Positions 45,770 to 57,500 of a stretch of 64,000 nucleotides of DNA are shown piece after piece. Below the pieces are notes generated by a model that did no database searches, was not told where the DNA came from, and was given only the letters and a program-made list of their open reading frames with translations. The DNA comes from Cladobotryum mycophilum (Eukaryota; Ascomycota; Sordariomycetes; Hypocreales; Hypocreaceae), in the NCBI GenBank assembly GCA_036429605.1, contig CM071590.1, positions 3,720,001 to 3,784,000 on the forward strand. The letters run 5' to 3'. A program made the translations under genes and the position numbers. Numbering within the stretch: the first letter of the stretch is position 1; every line of letters starts with the position of its first letter.

Positions 45770-47975
45770 TCAACTCTCCTCTTTTGATGCGTATTCGGTG
45801 TCGTCTTTCGTAGCGGTCTTTGAGCTTCTTTTAGGACTGTCCAAACTTGTTTGTACCCCATCCATCGCATCTTCTTTGGAATTTTCCTTTGAACCTTCAT
45901 TGGAACCTGTAAGCCTCTCGAGTTGATCCCTCAACGCCTGTAGCTCTTGCTTCAAGTCTCCGTTTTCCTTCTCTAGGCTCTTCATGTGAACAATGGCGTT
46001 TTCTACCACGCTCGCCTTGCTGTTGGACACATTCGACTGTTTGCTATCCTTTTTATCACTGTCGTCTCCCGAAGCAATCTTATTCTTGTTCTCCGGTAAC
46101 AGGCTAGCCATTTCTTGCAGAGCAGAGTTGATTCGGTTTCGGCGACCCTGTTCAGCAATCTTGTGTGATGTCCGTTTGGAGGTGAGGTTTGTCGATAGTT
46201 CGCTTGGGTATGACACTCCGGGGACTTGGTTTCCTTCTAGAATATTTTGGTAATTTGACTTTGACATGAGCATTCGCGAGGCTTGGTCCTCTGCAGACAT
46301 CCCAGCTCCGTTGGGTAGCAGAGGTTTGATGTTTGGCGATATCTTGGGTAAAAGAGCCGGCGAGACGTGTACTGAGCCCGACGACCGCTTCCGACTATTT
46401 CTTGACGACAGCTGTGGCGTTTTCCGTGCGCTAGAACCGGACGCCCCAGGCTGCAAAAGAGGACTTTGGCTTGCCGATATGGTGCCGGGCGCTCTGATAG
46501 TTGGGGATGGTAGTGGTTGGAATGAGATTGATCTAGTAGAGTTCGTTTCGATTCGTGGGGATCGAGAGATGAGTCGAGTGTTGATTGGACCAGTTGGCGC
46601 GTTGGCGATTGACTCGGGGAGCTCGAGGGATTCAATGTTGTCGCTAACTACAGGCTCCTGGTGGCTGGCGGCGAGCTTCTTCGCTTTTGAGGCGGGCAAC
46701 TTCATCAATGAGGCTGGTGTAGCGGGATGTGGTCGGATATCATCGTTTGAGCCTACGGCATGAGCTGGTTGAATGTTTCCGCCTTGCGCCTGTATATAAG
46801 GAGACTTGCTTGTCGAGCGTCGATTCGGGATAGGTGGCGGCGGCATGTCTGTGAGGTTTTCTGGTGAAACCGATGCATTATCATCCGATCCATCTGTCGA
46901 TGCAGCTGGTAGGGGCAAGAGGTTGTGCTCCGCAGACTGAAGATTCTTCTCATCCACCTCACTTAAAACCTGAGATACTATGGCCGGACTGGGTCCCGTT
47001 TTCCGTCGCTGGGGTTTGGAAATGGGTGAGCTCTTAATGCTGGGCTTAGCCCTTACTTTGGATGCGTTATTCTTCCTGGCCTTTTTTGATAGGTCCAAGC
47101 CCGTTGCAACTGGAATGACTGCCGGCTCCAGATCCATTTCAATCGGGGAGTTGTTGGAATGAGTGCTATGGTCGTAAGCCGAGGAAGAGTCGTTCTGAGC
47201 GTGCAATGCCGGTGATGTGAGAGGGCTAAAGTAAGCGTTTGGAACGGCAAAGGCATTATCCATGTTGAAATGAGGATCCAGCGGGGTCACAGCTGGTGAC
47301 ACAAGGGGTGTAAATGCCATCTACATTTCGTCATTAGTATACACCCCATCATCATCATCATCATCATCATCACAAGGCTCCCATATATATTTCTGCTTCA
47401 AGACTTACATCTTGCTGCTCAGGGATCCGCTGGTGATAGCCTCTCTCATAAGCACCTCTTGATGACATTTGCTCAGCCTTTGAGTAAAACTGACCACTGC
47501 CCGGGGTCATCTCGAGGCTCTGCGGTGTAGGGGGTACAGAGTGATTGTGGTGTGTGAAAAAAGCATGTTGCTCTTGAAGTTGTCGCTGCTGCTGCTGAAA
47601 CTTTTGCTGTTGCAGATACTGAATTTGGGCGTCGATATTGGAGATGGTGTCGGTGGGTGCTGACGAAGCCATCATGTGAGCCGGGATAGTTGCATGCGCA
47701 GCAGCCGTTGTCATTGCCGGTGTGTGGTTTTGTAAAAGTGCATCGGTTCTGGGGATCATGCTAGAGGGATCTGTGTTACCCATGATGGCATCCGTCTGTT
47801 GCTGCTGCGCCGCCATGAGAGCCTGAGCGCTGCCATCTTGAAAGCCTTGAAAGTCGAACTGCATCCCGTCGCCCAAGTTCCCCATGCCACTCATATCCAA
47901 AAACTGGTGAAAGTCATCCTCCGACGTCGAAGCCATAGGCTGGTCTTGGCCGCCCCAAGCTGCGGAGCTCATCAT
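45770..47975 (-). CDS. nuc-1: NUC-1/Pho4-type bHLH transcription factor (phosphate regulon), two exons
   Basis: Exons 47409-47975 and 45770-47320 total 2,118 bases, 705 residues; the 88-base intron has donor GTAAGT and acceptor TAG in phase 0. The bHLH lies at about residues 570-645: basic region and helix 1 KRTSHKIAEQGRRNRINSAL, a long loop with Lys/Asp/Ser, helix 2 ASVVENAIVHMKSLEKE, running into a coiled coil LKQELQALRDQLERL. The N-terminal third is Gln-rich (QYLQQQKFQQQQRQ) and the middle is Ser/Pro-rich. Family knowledge: NUC-1 of Neurospora activates phosphatase and permease genes on phosphate starvation and is restrained by the PREG/PGOV cyclin-kinase. The start chosen is the first of two adjacent ATGs; the frame upstream runs through a homopolymer and is unlikely to be coding. 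Confidence 0.9.
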
Positions 47976-48000
47976 GGCGAGACAAGGTGTGCGTCCTCCG

Positions 48001-48014
48001 GGGGGGGGGGGGGG
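48001..48014. repeat. Homopolymer of 14 G (C14 in the bHLH leader)
   Basis: Fourteen G on the plus strand, 26 bases upstream of the bHLH ATG on the minus strand. A run of 15 T lies at 48069-48083. In the sense strand of the gene the order is A15, then C14, then the start codon. Confidence 0.95.
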
Positions 48015-49716
48015 ACGTCGATAAGAAGCGATGGGCGCCAAGCTCGGGTTTTCGTCGTCACCCAATCCTTTTTTTTTTTTTTTAACTTGTAGAAAAATCG
48101 CTATGCAAGTTGTCGCGCGCAAAAAGGAATTTTGAAGAAGGCGCCTAGAGCGAACAGCGCTCCCTACACGCTGCTCTGCCCAATAACTCGGATCTCGGGT
48201 TCGTCGTTCTTTTCTGGGAGGGAAAGCAAAGGTTCTTCTTTATCGTCGGGGACAGGCTTCGTCTCGAGGGAGCGGGAGGGAGTGACAGTGACAGTGAAGA
48301 TCGTTGACTGTTTCGATTCCAGCGCAGCGGGCTTGGCGAATTGGCGAATGGTGACGGAGTGGCGACCCCAGGGCCCCGTAAAAGTAGGTAACTAGAAACT
48401 GAAGGACAAGGCTTTTTTAGTAACGACGACTACGAGCCAACGGCAGCCGTTTACTAGAGCCGTGTCGGTAGGGAATAAATGATGGGAAAAGAAGTTCTCA
48501 AAGCTGGGTGACCTGAAGAAGGGTTTTGCAAGAGGAGAGAGAGAGGGAGAGAGAGAGTAGAGAAAGTAGAGAAAGAGAGAGAAAAAGAGCTGATGGGGCG
48601 AAAAAGAGGCCCGAAAACTGAGTTAATGATGGGTAGCCCGTTCGGACTGCTAGTGCTAACATGGTGGGGGGATCGCGCGGCGGATCTGGCATGGGCAGCA
48701 GCAACCTCAACATCTGTTGCTGCTGCTGCTGCGACTCCTGCTCCTACTAGCCTAGAGCTTCCAAGGTTCCCTGTGCCGCGGACGGGCCTGTACGAAGAAC
48801 GCTGTAGGCGGCCTGACCTGGCCCTGGCCTGGCGAACCTGATTAGGTGTGATGGTGGTGGAGGTGATGGTGGTAGTGTTAGTGGTGGGGGGCATTGAAGG
48901 TCAAGGAATCCATGGATGGGATGGGATGGATGGATGGATCCCAGAGTGGGCGGGTGGAACCTGACCTGAGAAATTCAGCAGCAGCAGCAGCAGCAGCAGT
49001 AAGAAGCTCTAGAATCGGCGCCCTGTAAAGGAAGGTCTCTCGTTGTTGGATCCATTCCATTCCCATATCCATATCCATTTTCTTGCTTGCTTGCAAAACT
49101 GTGGATTTATTTCACCAAAGAGTACTTCTTTCTTCTGTATTTCTTTCTTATTACTAGGTATGTATTTTACTAGGTATTTCTCCGCCTTGTCTCTTGTGTG
49201 TGTTTTGTTGGTGGTGTTGAAATTGACACTACCCAATATAGTACCTTAGTGGTGGTAATATTAAGAATTGATGGGTACCCATTGATATCTACACACACAC
49301 ACACAAGACGTAACATGTGAGAGAGAGGTTGCCATGAGCTCTCTCTCTTAATTGGGCCATGCCCGACATTCATCTCTTCAAGCTCTCAAGCTCTGCCTGC
49401 CTGCACACCACTACAACCACTACCACTACCACTACCATCACCTCCAGGGATCATCTCTGTCCACTAATCGGCACCCTCACAGCCATCCATCCCAAGCAAC
49501 AAGTGTGCTTGACATCATCCATCTTCTACGGAAGTAGCTTTCAGACCACCCAAACACTGTCATGTAACCCTTTTCACAAAAGAAAAAAGAAGGAAGACGA
49601 CGACAACAACGAAGAGGCTGTACCTGTACTGTAACCATGGCAAGATGCAGCCGTCTGTTCTTGTTCCCGTGCTAGTCCCAACAACACTCATCCTTCAATG
49701 TAACCGAGGATGGGTT

Positions 49717-49730
49717 GGGGGGGGGGGGGG
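49717..49730. repeat. Homopolymer of 14 G
   Basis: A run of 14 G in gene-free DNA upstream of the bHLH gene. Confidence 0.95.
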
Positions 49731-51772
49731 CTCCGCCTGTAACTCTCTCTTCCCATCCATCCATCCATGTCTTTCTTTGGTCTCTCTTTGGACCCTTTTT
49801 CTTGCGTCTCGTTCCGTGTCCCGAAACTCCAGCTGTTGTAGTTGTGCACTAGCAAGTTTTTTTCCCACTCTCTATCTTTGATCCTCTTTATGGAGTTCAT
49901 CTTGTTCTCGTTCTTGTCTTCTTTCGAACATCACGTCCGGTCCCAAGGCCCACGATATGACCGAGATGTACGCATCGCCGACGACGCTATCATTTTTTAT
50001 TTTTATTTTTTATTTTATTTTTTTCCCAATCTGACTGCATCTCTCCATCTTTTTTCTGCCTCTCCATTCCATCTTTCTCTCTCTCTCTCCACCGTCTGTT
50101 TCTGTCGAGTCATTCAATGCCCTGACAACGGGAACCTTTGTTTCTTCCTTTCTTTCTTTAATATCCAACACCCTCTTATAGACCAGACCGGTTGCACCAC
50201 TCAGACCCTTGCCTGCAGCCTGCAACAGTCATGCCTGCAACCCTCCACCACGCCCCATCCTACCACTCATTCGCTGCGCAAAATCAATAATAATATGTAC
50301 AAAGCATGTATGCCACTTAATCAAGTAGGTATCTAAGGTAGGCAGATAGTAGACAACTGCCCTGCCCATCCCAAGCACAGCAACCCAAAGATAAAAAAGT
50401 AAATAAAATAAGGCGGTACACAAATGCTCGGCCCTCCCTCCCCCTTCACCAAGTAATGCGTATTTCCCTCACATTTTCCCTCCCAGGGGGGACAGACAGA
50501 CAGACAGACACTACGGAGCAATCCGGAACTCATTTACCTTGGGGGAAATATCTAGTATTCAAAGCCCGATAGTCTGTATCCATACCAGTTTTAGGGCTCC
50601 GCGTACCTTTTTTCGTATTAGTTTCTTCTCGAACCAACAAACATCACACCAAGGTTAGTAGTAAACGGCATTTCTCCAATCTGTTAGCTCCATCACGCCG
50701 GTAATGTCACAACTCTCCGTGGCGCTGTTTTTATTTCCCTCTCTCTCCCTCCTCCCACCTTTTTCAAATAAATTCAACCTTTCGGCTCAACCGCAACCCC
50801 CCTGCATGCATACATATATCATCCTTGGTGCCTTCGGGTGGGGAGGGGGGATGATGCATTGCAACGGGGGTTCATGCAGCATCCAGACGGCTGTGCCTCC
50901 TGTCTAGACTCTTCGGTGAACAAACGAACAACAGGCTGAAAAAGCCCCCCTTCCCCTGACAAAAAAAGAGCCAATAACATGAGGGGGCCGCCCATATCAC
51001 GGGGATATTTTTGTGCAACAACGGCCAGGAACCTTGATATTCAGGCTCGTTCCCGATATTCCCCTAACATCTCTAGCTGACTGACTTGGCTTGGCTCTCT
51101 TTGAATCCAAACTTCACATGAAATTCCAACAGAAAGAAAAATGATAAGAAGAAGAAAAAAAAAGAAAAACGTCTTTCTCTCTCTGTGTGTCTGTCTGTGT
51201 GTCTGTCTGTCTAGCATCAGCAACTTGCTCTTTCAAGTATAGACTCCAAGTAACGATAAACTGACAAGTACCCAAGTTGCCAAGGTATGCTACGAGTTTA
51301 TTTCCATTTCATCACCGCCATTGGCTCACATTCTCGGTCCATTCCATTCATCGTGCAACCATGGACTCTATATATACACAAGTCTGTCTACCTTATTGTG
51401 GGCTGCCATGCCATGCGCCAGCTGAACGAGTCCTCGTGGCTAAATGTCCCACCACACCTTTTTCCCACACCCGTCAATCGAAGCATGGCATGGGTAGGTA
51501 ATTTAATCCTTCCTTCGATGCTATGCTATATGTCACCTCTTGATAGTAGGGTTACCCCAGCTTCGCAATCAGGTCCTCAACAATCATACAGCAGCTCTCG
51601 TGTTCGACTGCCTGTTCAGGTGATTGGCAGCTGAAGCAGGGGTCTCGGCCTGAAAAAGGTTTCAATAAACTCACTGCCAGATCAATTATGCCACCAATCG
51701 TAGATAAACATAGAATGAGGACCGCATCGGTCGCCTAGTATTTTTGATCAACTACCCCTATTTCGTACAAAA

Positions 51773-51928
51773 ATGGTTCTAGTTCCACTCCCCGGAACCG
51801 TCTCCCGCCTCACCGAAGCCGTCCCCCTACCCACCACCAACACCATCCTTTTTCCGAATCACCTGCTCAACCTCAATCCAGCCAATTATGTGCAGGAGAT
51901 GGTGCCATCCACCACCACCACGAGATAA
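51773..51928 (+). CDS. Candidate 51-residue small ORF
   Basis: ATG to TAA, 51 codons, with a good fungal start context (CAAAAATGG). The codons have a marked preference for C in third position, like the real genes here. The peptide starts MVLVPLPGTVSRLTEAV and ends with a Thr-rich tail. No domain is recognised, no signal peptide is clear, and no second exon is evident. It could be a chance frame or part of a transcript antisense to the 3' region of the Kelch gene. Confidence 0.25.
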   Translation: MVLVPLPGTVSRLTEAVPLPTTNTILFPNHLLNLNPANYVQEMVPSTTTTR

Positions 51929-52361
51929 AAGGAAATGGCCAACCCGGGCTTGATTCTAGAACGTACAGGAAATAAATGGAGAAACGCGCAGAGTATGAGT
52001 TGATATGTCCAAACAAAAATGTCAACGCCGACTCATGCTGCGAGCTTTGCTAATAACACACCTGGGATTTGTATGCCCAGATAGCTGTTGGTGAAATTGC
52101 GACGTGTAGTGCTTTTTGATGAAATCCGTGTTATGGCGACGTAGTGTGATTACAGCTCTGCTCTGCCCAAAATTGCAAAAAGGAAAGAGAAGAAAAGAAA
52201 AAAGATAAAAATAGGAAGATAAAATAGCGGCAATGCAGCCAGGTGGCAGCCCGCTCAACAGATGCCACACCAGTAAAAACATTTGAGGGTATAAGCCGAC
52301 CGAGTCATCAGATATATGCAGTAAGAGACCGTGTTTCGTCATGTTTCATCCGAGAGAGAAC
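51929..52361. other. 3' flank of the Kelch-membrane gene
   Basis: No supported gene. It is AT-rich and contains a minus-strand frame of about 106 codons (52022-52342) that lies immediately downstream of the Kelch gene and is more likely its 3' untranslated region. Confidence 0.5.
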
Positions 52362-54539
52362 CTAATGCTTGGCGCGTTCGTCACCAAGATTGAGCCAACT
52401 CATGTCCGTTGACGTTGTTGCCATGACAAGTTGAGGCTGCTTGCTCAAACCCAATGGAGCCGGCTGCGCGCTACCTGTGCTCGGGGCGTATACGCTGCTC
52501 GGGGCGCGATCTGTCCCCCAGGGCTTGCCAACACCTGCAGGATCCCAAGCTTCGTTGACACTCTCGGGAACTCCGCTCGAGTAGTTTGACGTTACTGCTG
52601 AGATGGGGCGGTTGCCTTCTATCCTCCCGGTTATACCTTCCTTCCACGGGACGTGACTGGGATAGGTGGATACCACTGGGCTTCCAGAGTTAACTCTACT
52701 CAACTCAGGACGGCCCTCGAAGGAGAGAGGTGGCACAGTAGCGGAATCCCGGTTTCCTCTATGATTATTGGGTTCCTGCGAGTACCGCGAGCTGTGTTCG
52801 GACAAAACAGTGTTTCTCTTGGAGGCGCCGAAACCAAGGATATTCAAGGCGCTTCCGCCCGACCAGTAGCGATTCCAGCCCGAACTTCTTCGAGTTGCAT
52901 CATTTGGTGGTTCGCGGCTAGTGAGAACCCGAGGTTCAGCGACCACCGGTGTAGTGGCGACACCTTTGTCGTCCTCAACTTGGAGGATTGGGTTTTGTTG
53001 CACCTGAGGGATCGGTTTACTTATTGAGCCCTTGATTTGCTTGTGCATGGAACTAGTGGAGCTTCGAATAGTTTCACCGCTAACCTTCCTGGGTTTATGC
53101 TGACCTACACGACCCATCAGGATGGCCATGGAAGAGGTTGACTCTTGAGACATCTGATGCTGATGCCCACGGAAGTAGCCAGGTGATGGGGGTGGAAGGG
53201 TAGTTGTGGCAAAACCCATAATCTCCTTTTCTTCAGCAGAGGTGCCACTAGCCCTCCTGGCATGACCAGCCTCTGTGTGAACCTGGCGTCGTCTACGCTG
53301 TCGCAGAAGAAACAGGATAAGACCAAGCAAAACAAGGAAGCCAGCAATGGTACCAAGGGTGATTCCGAGAATGGCATTGGCAGTTGGCCCCGAGTTATTG
53401 CTAGGTGAGGTTTGCATGGGTGGTACTGCTAAATCGGTTGGTTGAGATGTTGTAAGCAGAGTGGCACTTGTTGATAAAGAAGTCGAGGTTGAAAGAGGCT
53501 GCGTGGTTGTCGTAGTAGGTACAGATAGGATACTTTGTGTTTGACCAACGAAGAATTCAGTGGTATTGACCCAGTTGTTGTGAGTTGCATCAAACATGGA
53601 CATCGGATCATCAACATTACCTCCAGAGAAGATTACCATGCCATCAGAACCTTGTGCCATGGCGAAGTTCTGTCGTGCCGCCTTGGGTGCCAATGTTGAG
53701 TTGTATTTTGGCCAGTTATCTAGCGTCAGATCACGTCTCTCGATAGGGAAATCTTCCTCCAGACTTCGTGCATTGATTGGAGCCGCGTTGATGATTGGCT
53801 TTCCAGATGCATCCTGCACAACGGTGCGGCTAACATGATTTGGAGACTGTGCCAAGTCAAAGGTGTAAATGTTTTTGGACCCGTCCGCTCCGGTCATAAG
53901 GACGGCATCCATTGAACCACTGGCTTTCTGCACAGGCTGTACTAAGCTTGCTCCAGAGGCTCTCCATCCAGCGGTAGGGTTAAACCAGTAGATATTGCCG
54001 CTGGTGCCATCACCACTCATCATGGCAGCATCAGCAGAAGACCAGCTCATAAGAATAGGAGAAACTGCAGGTGCAGCACTAGACTGATAGCCACGAAAAT
54101 CGTGAGGCTCGGAAGCCTTGATGGTAAAGGTCTGACTGGAAAGACCCTGAACGCCGTTCTGGCTACCTCCATACACTAAAATAAGGTCGTCGGCTTGAAT
54201 ATATGTTGACCCGTGCCACTGCCGACCCTTCATGTCAGGATCCGAGAGAGTGATGGTAGACCATTTGCCAGTTGAGTAAGTAAACTTTTGAAGCCCAGGA
54301 TAGTCACTCGAATCTGACTTTCCACCAACAATGAAGAGGCCAGCCTGACTAGCGTCGCCAGGTGTCGTCCCAACACAAGTCGCCCCCATCACCTTCTCGC
54401 CCATGTCCAACTTTTCCCATTTTGCCCCCTCTTCCAAGTGTAACGACAGGAAGCCCTGTGACGAATATGAATAGAGCGTGTTGTCATGGATGACAGAGCA
54501 CGAGCTATCTAAAGACGTAGGCGGTTTTGGTACAGACAT
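52362..54539 (-). CDS. Kelch-type, single-pass membrane protein, single exon
   Basis: One frame of 725 residues. The first 330 residues contain Kelch-like blades (GLFIVGGKSDSS, LILVYGGSQNG, GMVIFSGGNVDD) which suggest a beta-propeller. A Ser/Thr-rich stalk follows (about 340-385). A single membrane segment, ILGITLGTIAGFLVLLGLIL, lies at about 388-410 and is followed by a basic stop-transfer stretch RQRRRRQ and a long Ser-rich cytoplasmic tail of about 300 residues. There is no cleavable signal peptide, so the propeller orientation is uncertain; positive-inside places the tail in the cytosol. This layout is common in filamentous fungi; function unknown. It could be a cell-surface or polarity-linked protein, which is inference only. 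No intron and no frame break. Confidence 0.85.
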   Translation of the reverse strand: MSVPKPPTSLDSSCSVIHDNTLYSYSSQGFLSLHLEEGAKWEKLDMGEKVMGATCVGTTPGDASQAGLFIVGGKSDSSDYPGLQKFTYSTGKWSTITLSDPDMKGRQWHGSTYIQADDLILVYGGSQNGVQGLSSQTFTIKASEPHDFRGYQSSAAPAVSPILMSWSSADAAMMSGDGTSGNIYWFNPTAGWRASGASLVQPVQKASGSMDAVLMTGADGSKNIYTFDLAQSPNHVSRTVVQDASGKPIINAAPINARSLEEDFPIERRDLTLDNWPKYNSTLAPKAARQNFAMAQGSDGMVIFSGGNVDDPMSMFDATHNNWVNTTEFFVGQTQSILSVPTTTTTQPLSTSTSLSTSATLLTTSQPTDLAVPPMQTSPSNNSGPTANAILGITLGTIAGFLVLLGLILFLLRQRRRRQVHTEAGHARRASGTSAEEKEIMGFATTTLPPPSPGYFRGHQHQMSQESTSSMAILMGRVGQHKPRKVSGETIRSSTSSMHKQIKGSISKPIPQVQQNPILQVEDDKGVATTPVVAEPRVLTSREPPNDATRRSSGWNRYWSGGSALNILGFGASKRNTVLSEHSSRYSQEPNNHRGNRDSATVPPLSFEGRPELSRVNSGSPVVSTYPSHVPWKEGITGRIEGNRPISAVTSNYSSGVPESVNEAWDPAGVGKPWGTDRAPSSVYAPSTGSAQPAPLGLSKQPQLVMATTSTDMSWLNLGDERAKH

Positions 54540-57500
54540 GGTTGCTTTGGTTTCCTAGATTCCACGCAATGTCCAAAGACTTTGCGACTTGAATGGGAAT
54601 GAATCTGATCGGTTGTCTTCGTGTCCTATGATAACATGGCGGTAATAATACTGTCAATTCTAATGTTTGCGTGTCCTTTGTCGAAGAATATCGTTAGGGT
54701 TGGCACAGCCAAACGTTGCAATATGCAGTTGCAATACTTGAGAGAGAAATCTGATACTTTGAGGGAAAGTAGAAGTTGTTGCAGTAATCGCTTGCTTGAG
54801 CGATCGTGTGCGATATGGCTGCTGATTCAATGAGCAGCGACAATGTAAATGAAAACAATGGACTAAAAACAGCCTGTTGAGCTGCAATAGACGGGAAATC
54901 AGCAATCCAAGCGAGGTCCAGCAGATTCAAACCAAATACGAACCGACAATGCTGATTTGCTGTCGACGCAGTCCAGACTGAGCAGGAGAAGGAGTGGGTT
55001 GTCGAACGATGGTACCTCTCTCGGAGACCTGAGGGGTGATACGTCGCAGGTTTTCCGAAATGGGTGGTATCGATTTTTGGATTTTCTTGGGTTACGTCCA
55101 AATCAAGACGTAGTCAACGTGGAGGAAGGGAGGGTCGTCGTGCGCCGGGCAGTGGGTGTATGCAACGCAAGCAAACGGCAAAGAAGGCAGCAATCTCGTT
55201 GCTTTCGTACCAGACGTGGTGAAGGTGACTTTGTTCTGAAATCGGCGATGATAAAACGGCCGCTGTCTGAGCGGGCGGAGAGGGGGGCAGATGATCGACT
55301 GCAGAAAAGAGAGAAGAAAGAAGCCTTGTAGAGAAAAAGTGGCAATCAAGCCAGCAGATGACGCTGAGCTGCTGCTCGGCAGAACAAACAGAGAGAAAAA
55401 AGAGAGCGTGAGGAAAAAGGTGAAAGGGGAAAAGGTAAGCACCCAACCACTGAACACAGAGAGAGAAAGATGATGAGTTTGGGAAAGAGAAAAAAAAAGA
55501 CGTTGGATAAGAAAGAGAAGGAAGTGAGGCAGAAAGGCAAGGGCAGGATTCAAGCAGGACCAGCCGCCCCCAGTCTGTCTTGGAGTGCACGGTACGAGAC
55601 GAGACGAGAAGAACAAGTGCAGAACAAACGAACGAGCGAGCCTTCCCCTGCTGCTGCTACTGCTGCTGCTTCGCCCTTCTTACGATGTACAAGAACTAGG
55701 TTCCCACTAGGTTAGACTGGTTGACGGGCAAGGTGGTGAGGATGCTGAATACGGTAGGATAGAATAGAATTGGGGGGATGGGATGATGAGCAAGGAGGCA
55801 ACAACTCCATGCAGGGTGCTACCTTACCCGTACCTGGGAGCATGAGCATGAGCATGAACCTGCGTCGTTGTTTTGGTGCCTCCCGCGAGGGTCTCACTTT
55901 CGTGTTGGCCAATCATCGGCGATAAACGACGTTCCATCAGCATGGTGTCCTGGGCAGGTCCAAGGTTTCGGTAGACGTCAGAATACCTGGTAAGATGTGG
56001 GCAGCTAATGGACATGCCAGGTACCCCAGGGACGCATGGTACATACCTGCAGTCACTCAGTCACTCAACTCTCACACTTGCAGGTGCACTGGGGGGTGTG
56101 CGTGTTGTGGGTACCAGGGTGGTGGTTGGATTGCTTGCTTGCGTATGGTCGTCCCCTTCCCCCTGGTCCCCGCCAAGCACCTGTTCCTGACTTTGATACA
56201 CAGCCCAAGAGGAAAGGGGCAGCCTATCAGCCACGCCATTGCCGTTTTACTGTTTTCTTGGCGCCCGTGTCTGGTTCTGGTTCTGGTTCTGGTCTGTGGC
56301 AGCGTCCGCTAAAAGAAAATTCACTAAACTTGCTACGAACCACTGGAACATGCCCCCATTGTCGATTTGAGAAAAAGGCATATGTCCCTTTTTAGAGGGA
56401 GGGAGGGTGGCCAAAACGCAATGTCGCATCAACAGAAAATATTGCTGCCTCCTAGTAGCAGTACTAGGTAGTATGTACGGGTGTGGTTTTTTATTTTATC
56501 TGCAGAAAGGCATCTACAACACAATGATGCGACATTCTATGCCTACCTAGTATTAAATGCTTTTGGTTGTTAATAATGATCTCATTAGTATTACCATCGC
56601 TACCACCACCACCACCGCCATATCAGCTCCCTTCCAGCCTCACCATTTACCTGACTTTCATCATGCAGTATTAGCAGCAACCACCAACCAACAGCTCGTA
56701 TTTTTCTTGAGGTTGGCTTCATTTTTTTCCCCGTCCGCCTTATCCATCTGTCAATTGTCAAGCTTGGACTCGGGCCTTCAAAGGTCTGTGTGAAGCCCTC
56801 GGCGACGGCTGTGCCCACGCTTGGGCCTTAATAGAGTCTAACCCGTGCCTTGCTTATGAGAGACAAGCAGGCCGATGGCGATGCAAGGTGCTTTTTTCTT
56901 TTTCTATTTCCCTCTCCTCGCGACGAGGGTCGACGTCAACAGACAAAGTAAACACAGGTTCGGGGCCATCAATCCCTTGGAACATCATCTGAAGATTGTC
57001 GTTATTGACTCGTACTTTGAGGACCGACAACTTCATCTACAGCATCTCTATGTACGACACTGAGAAATTACAGTGATGCCTCTGGCGTCATCACACAGAC
57101 ACCGGCTAAATAAAGAGAGAGAGTGTGTGTGTGTGTGTGTCCCTTTGAATGTGATGAACGGCGCCGTTCTGTGCTGAAGCTACTGGATTTTTCCCAATGG
57201 GATGGGGGATGGGGGATGGAGATGGAGATGGCCGCTCTCCAACCACCCTTCGACGACTTTCCCCGAAACTCTTGGCCCCCTCCCCCAGAGGAGCTCAAGC
57301 TCAATGCCCTGGCATCTATCGACTATCCACTCGGGTTCACTCAGCGTGAAACGCGCTATACATCCAAGGCTCCCTGCAGCTGCATCATTGTTCTAAACTT
57401 GCTCCCCCTGCTCTGCCCGCTGCCCTTCCAATTGAGATCAACCCCCCCCACTGCATTGAATCGCACCAGACTCAGATGGGGGCTTGGCTCCGTCCGTCTC

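Larger units (their letters stand above)
47976..51772. other. Long 5' flank of the bHLH gene and gene-free spacer
   Basis: No gene is supported in these 3.8 kb. It carries the leader and promoter of the bHLH gene, CAG repeats at about 48975-48998, a 14-base G run at 49717-49730, pyrimidine-rich tracts around 50,040-50,100 and GACA repeats at about 50494-50510. A long leader with upstream exons is possible, as is a non-coding transcript. Confidence 0.5.
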
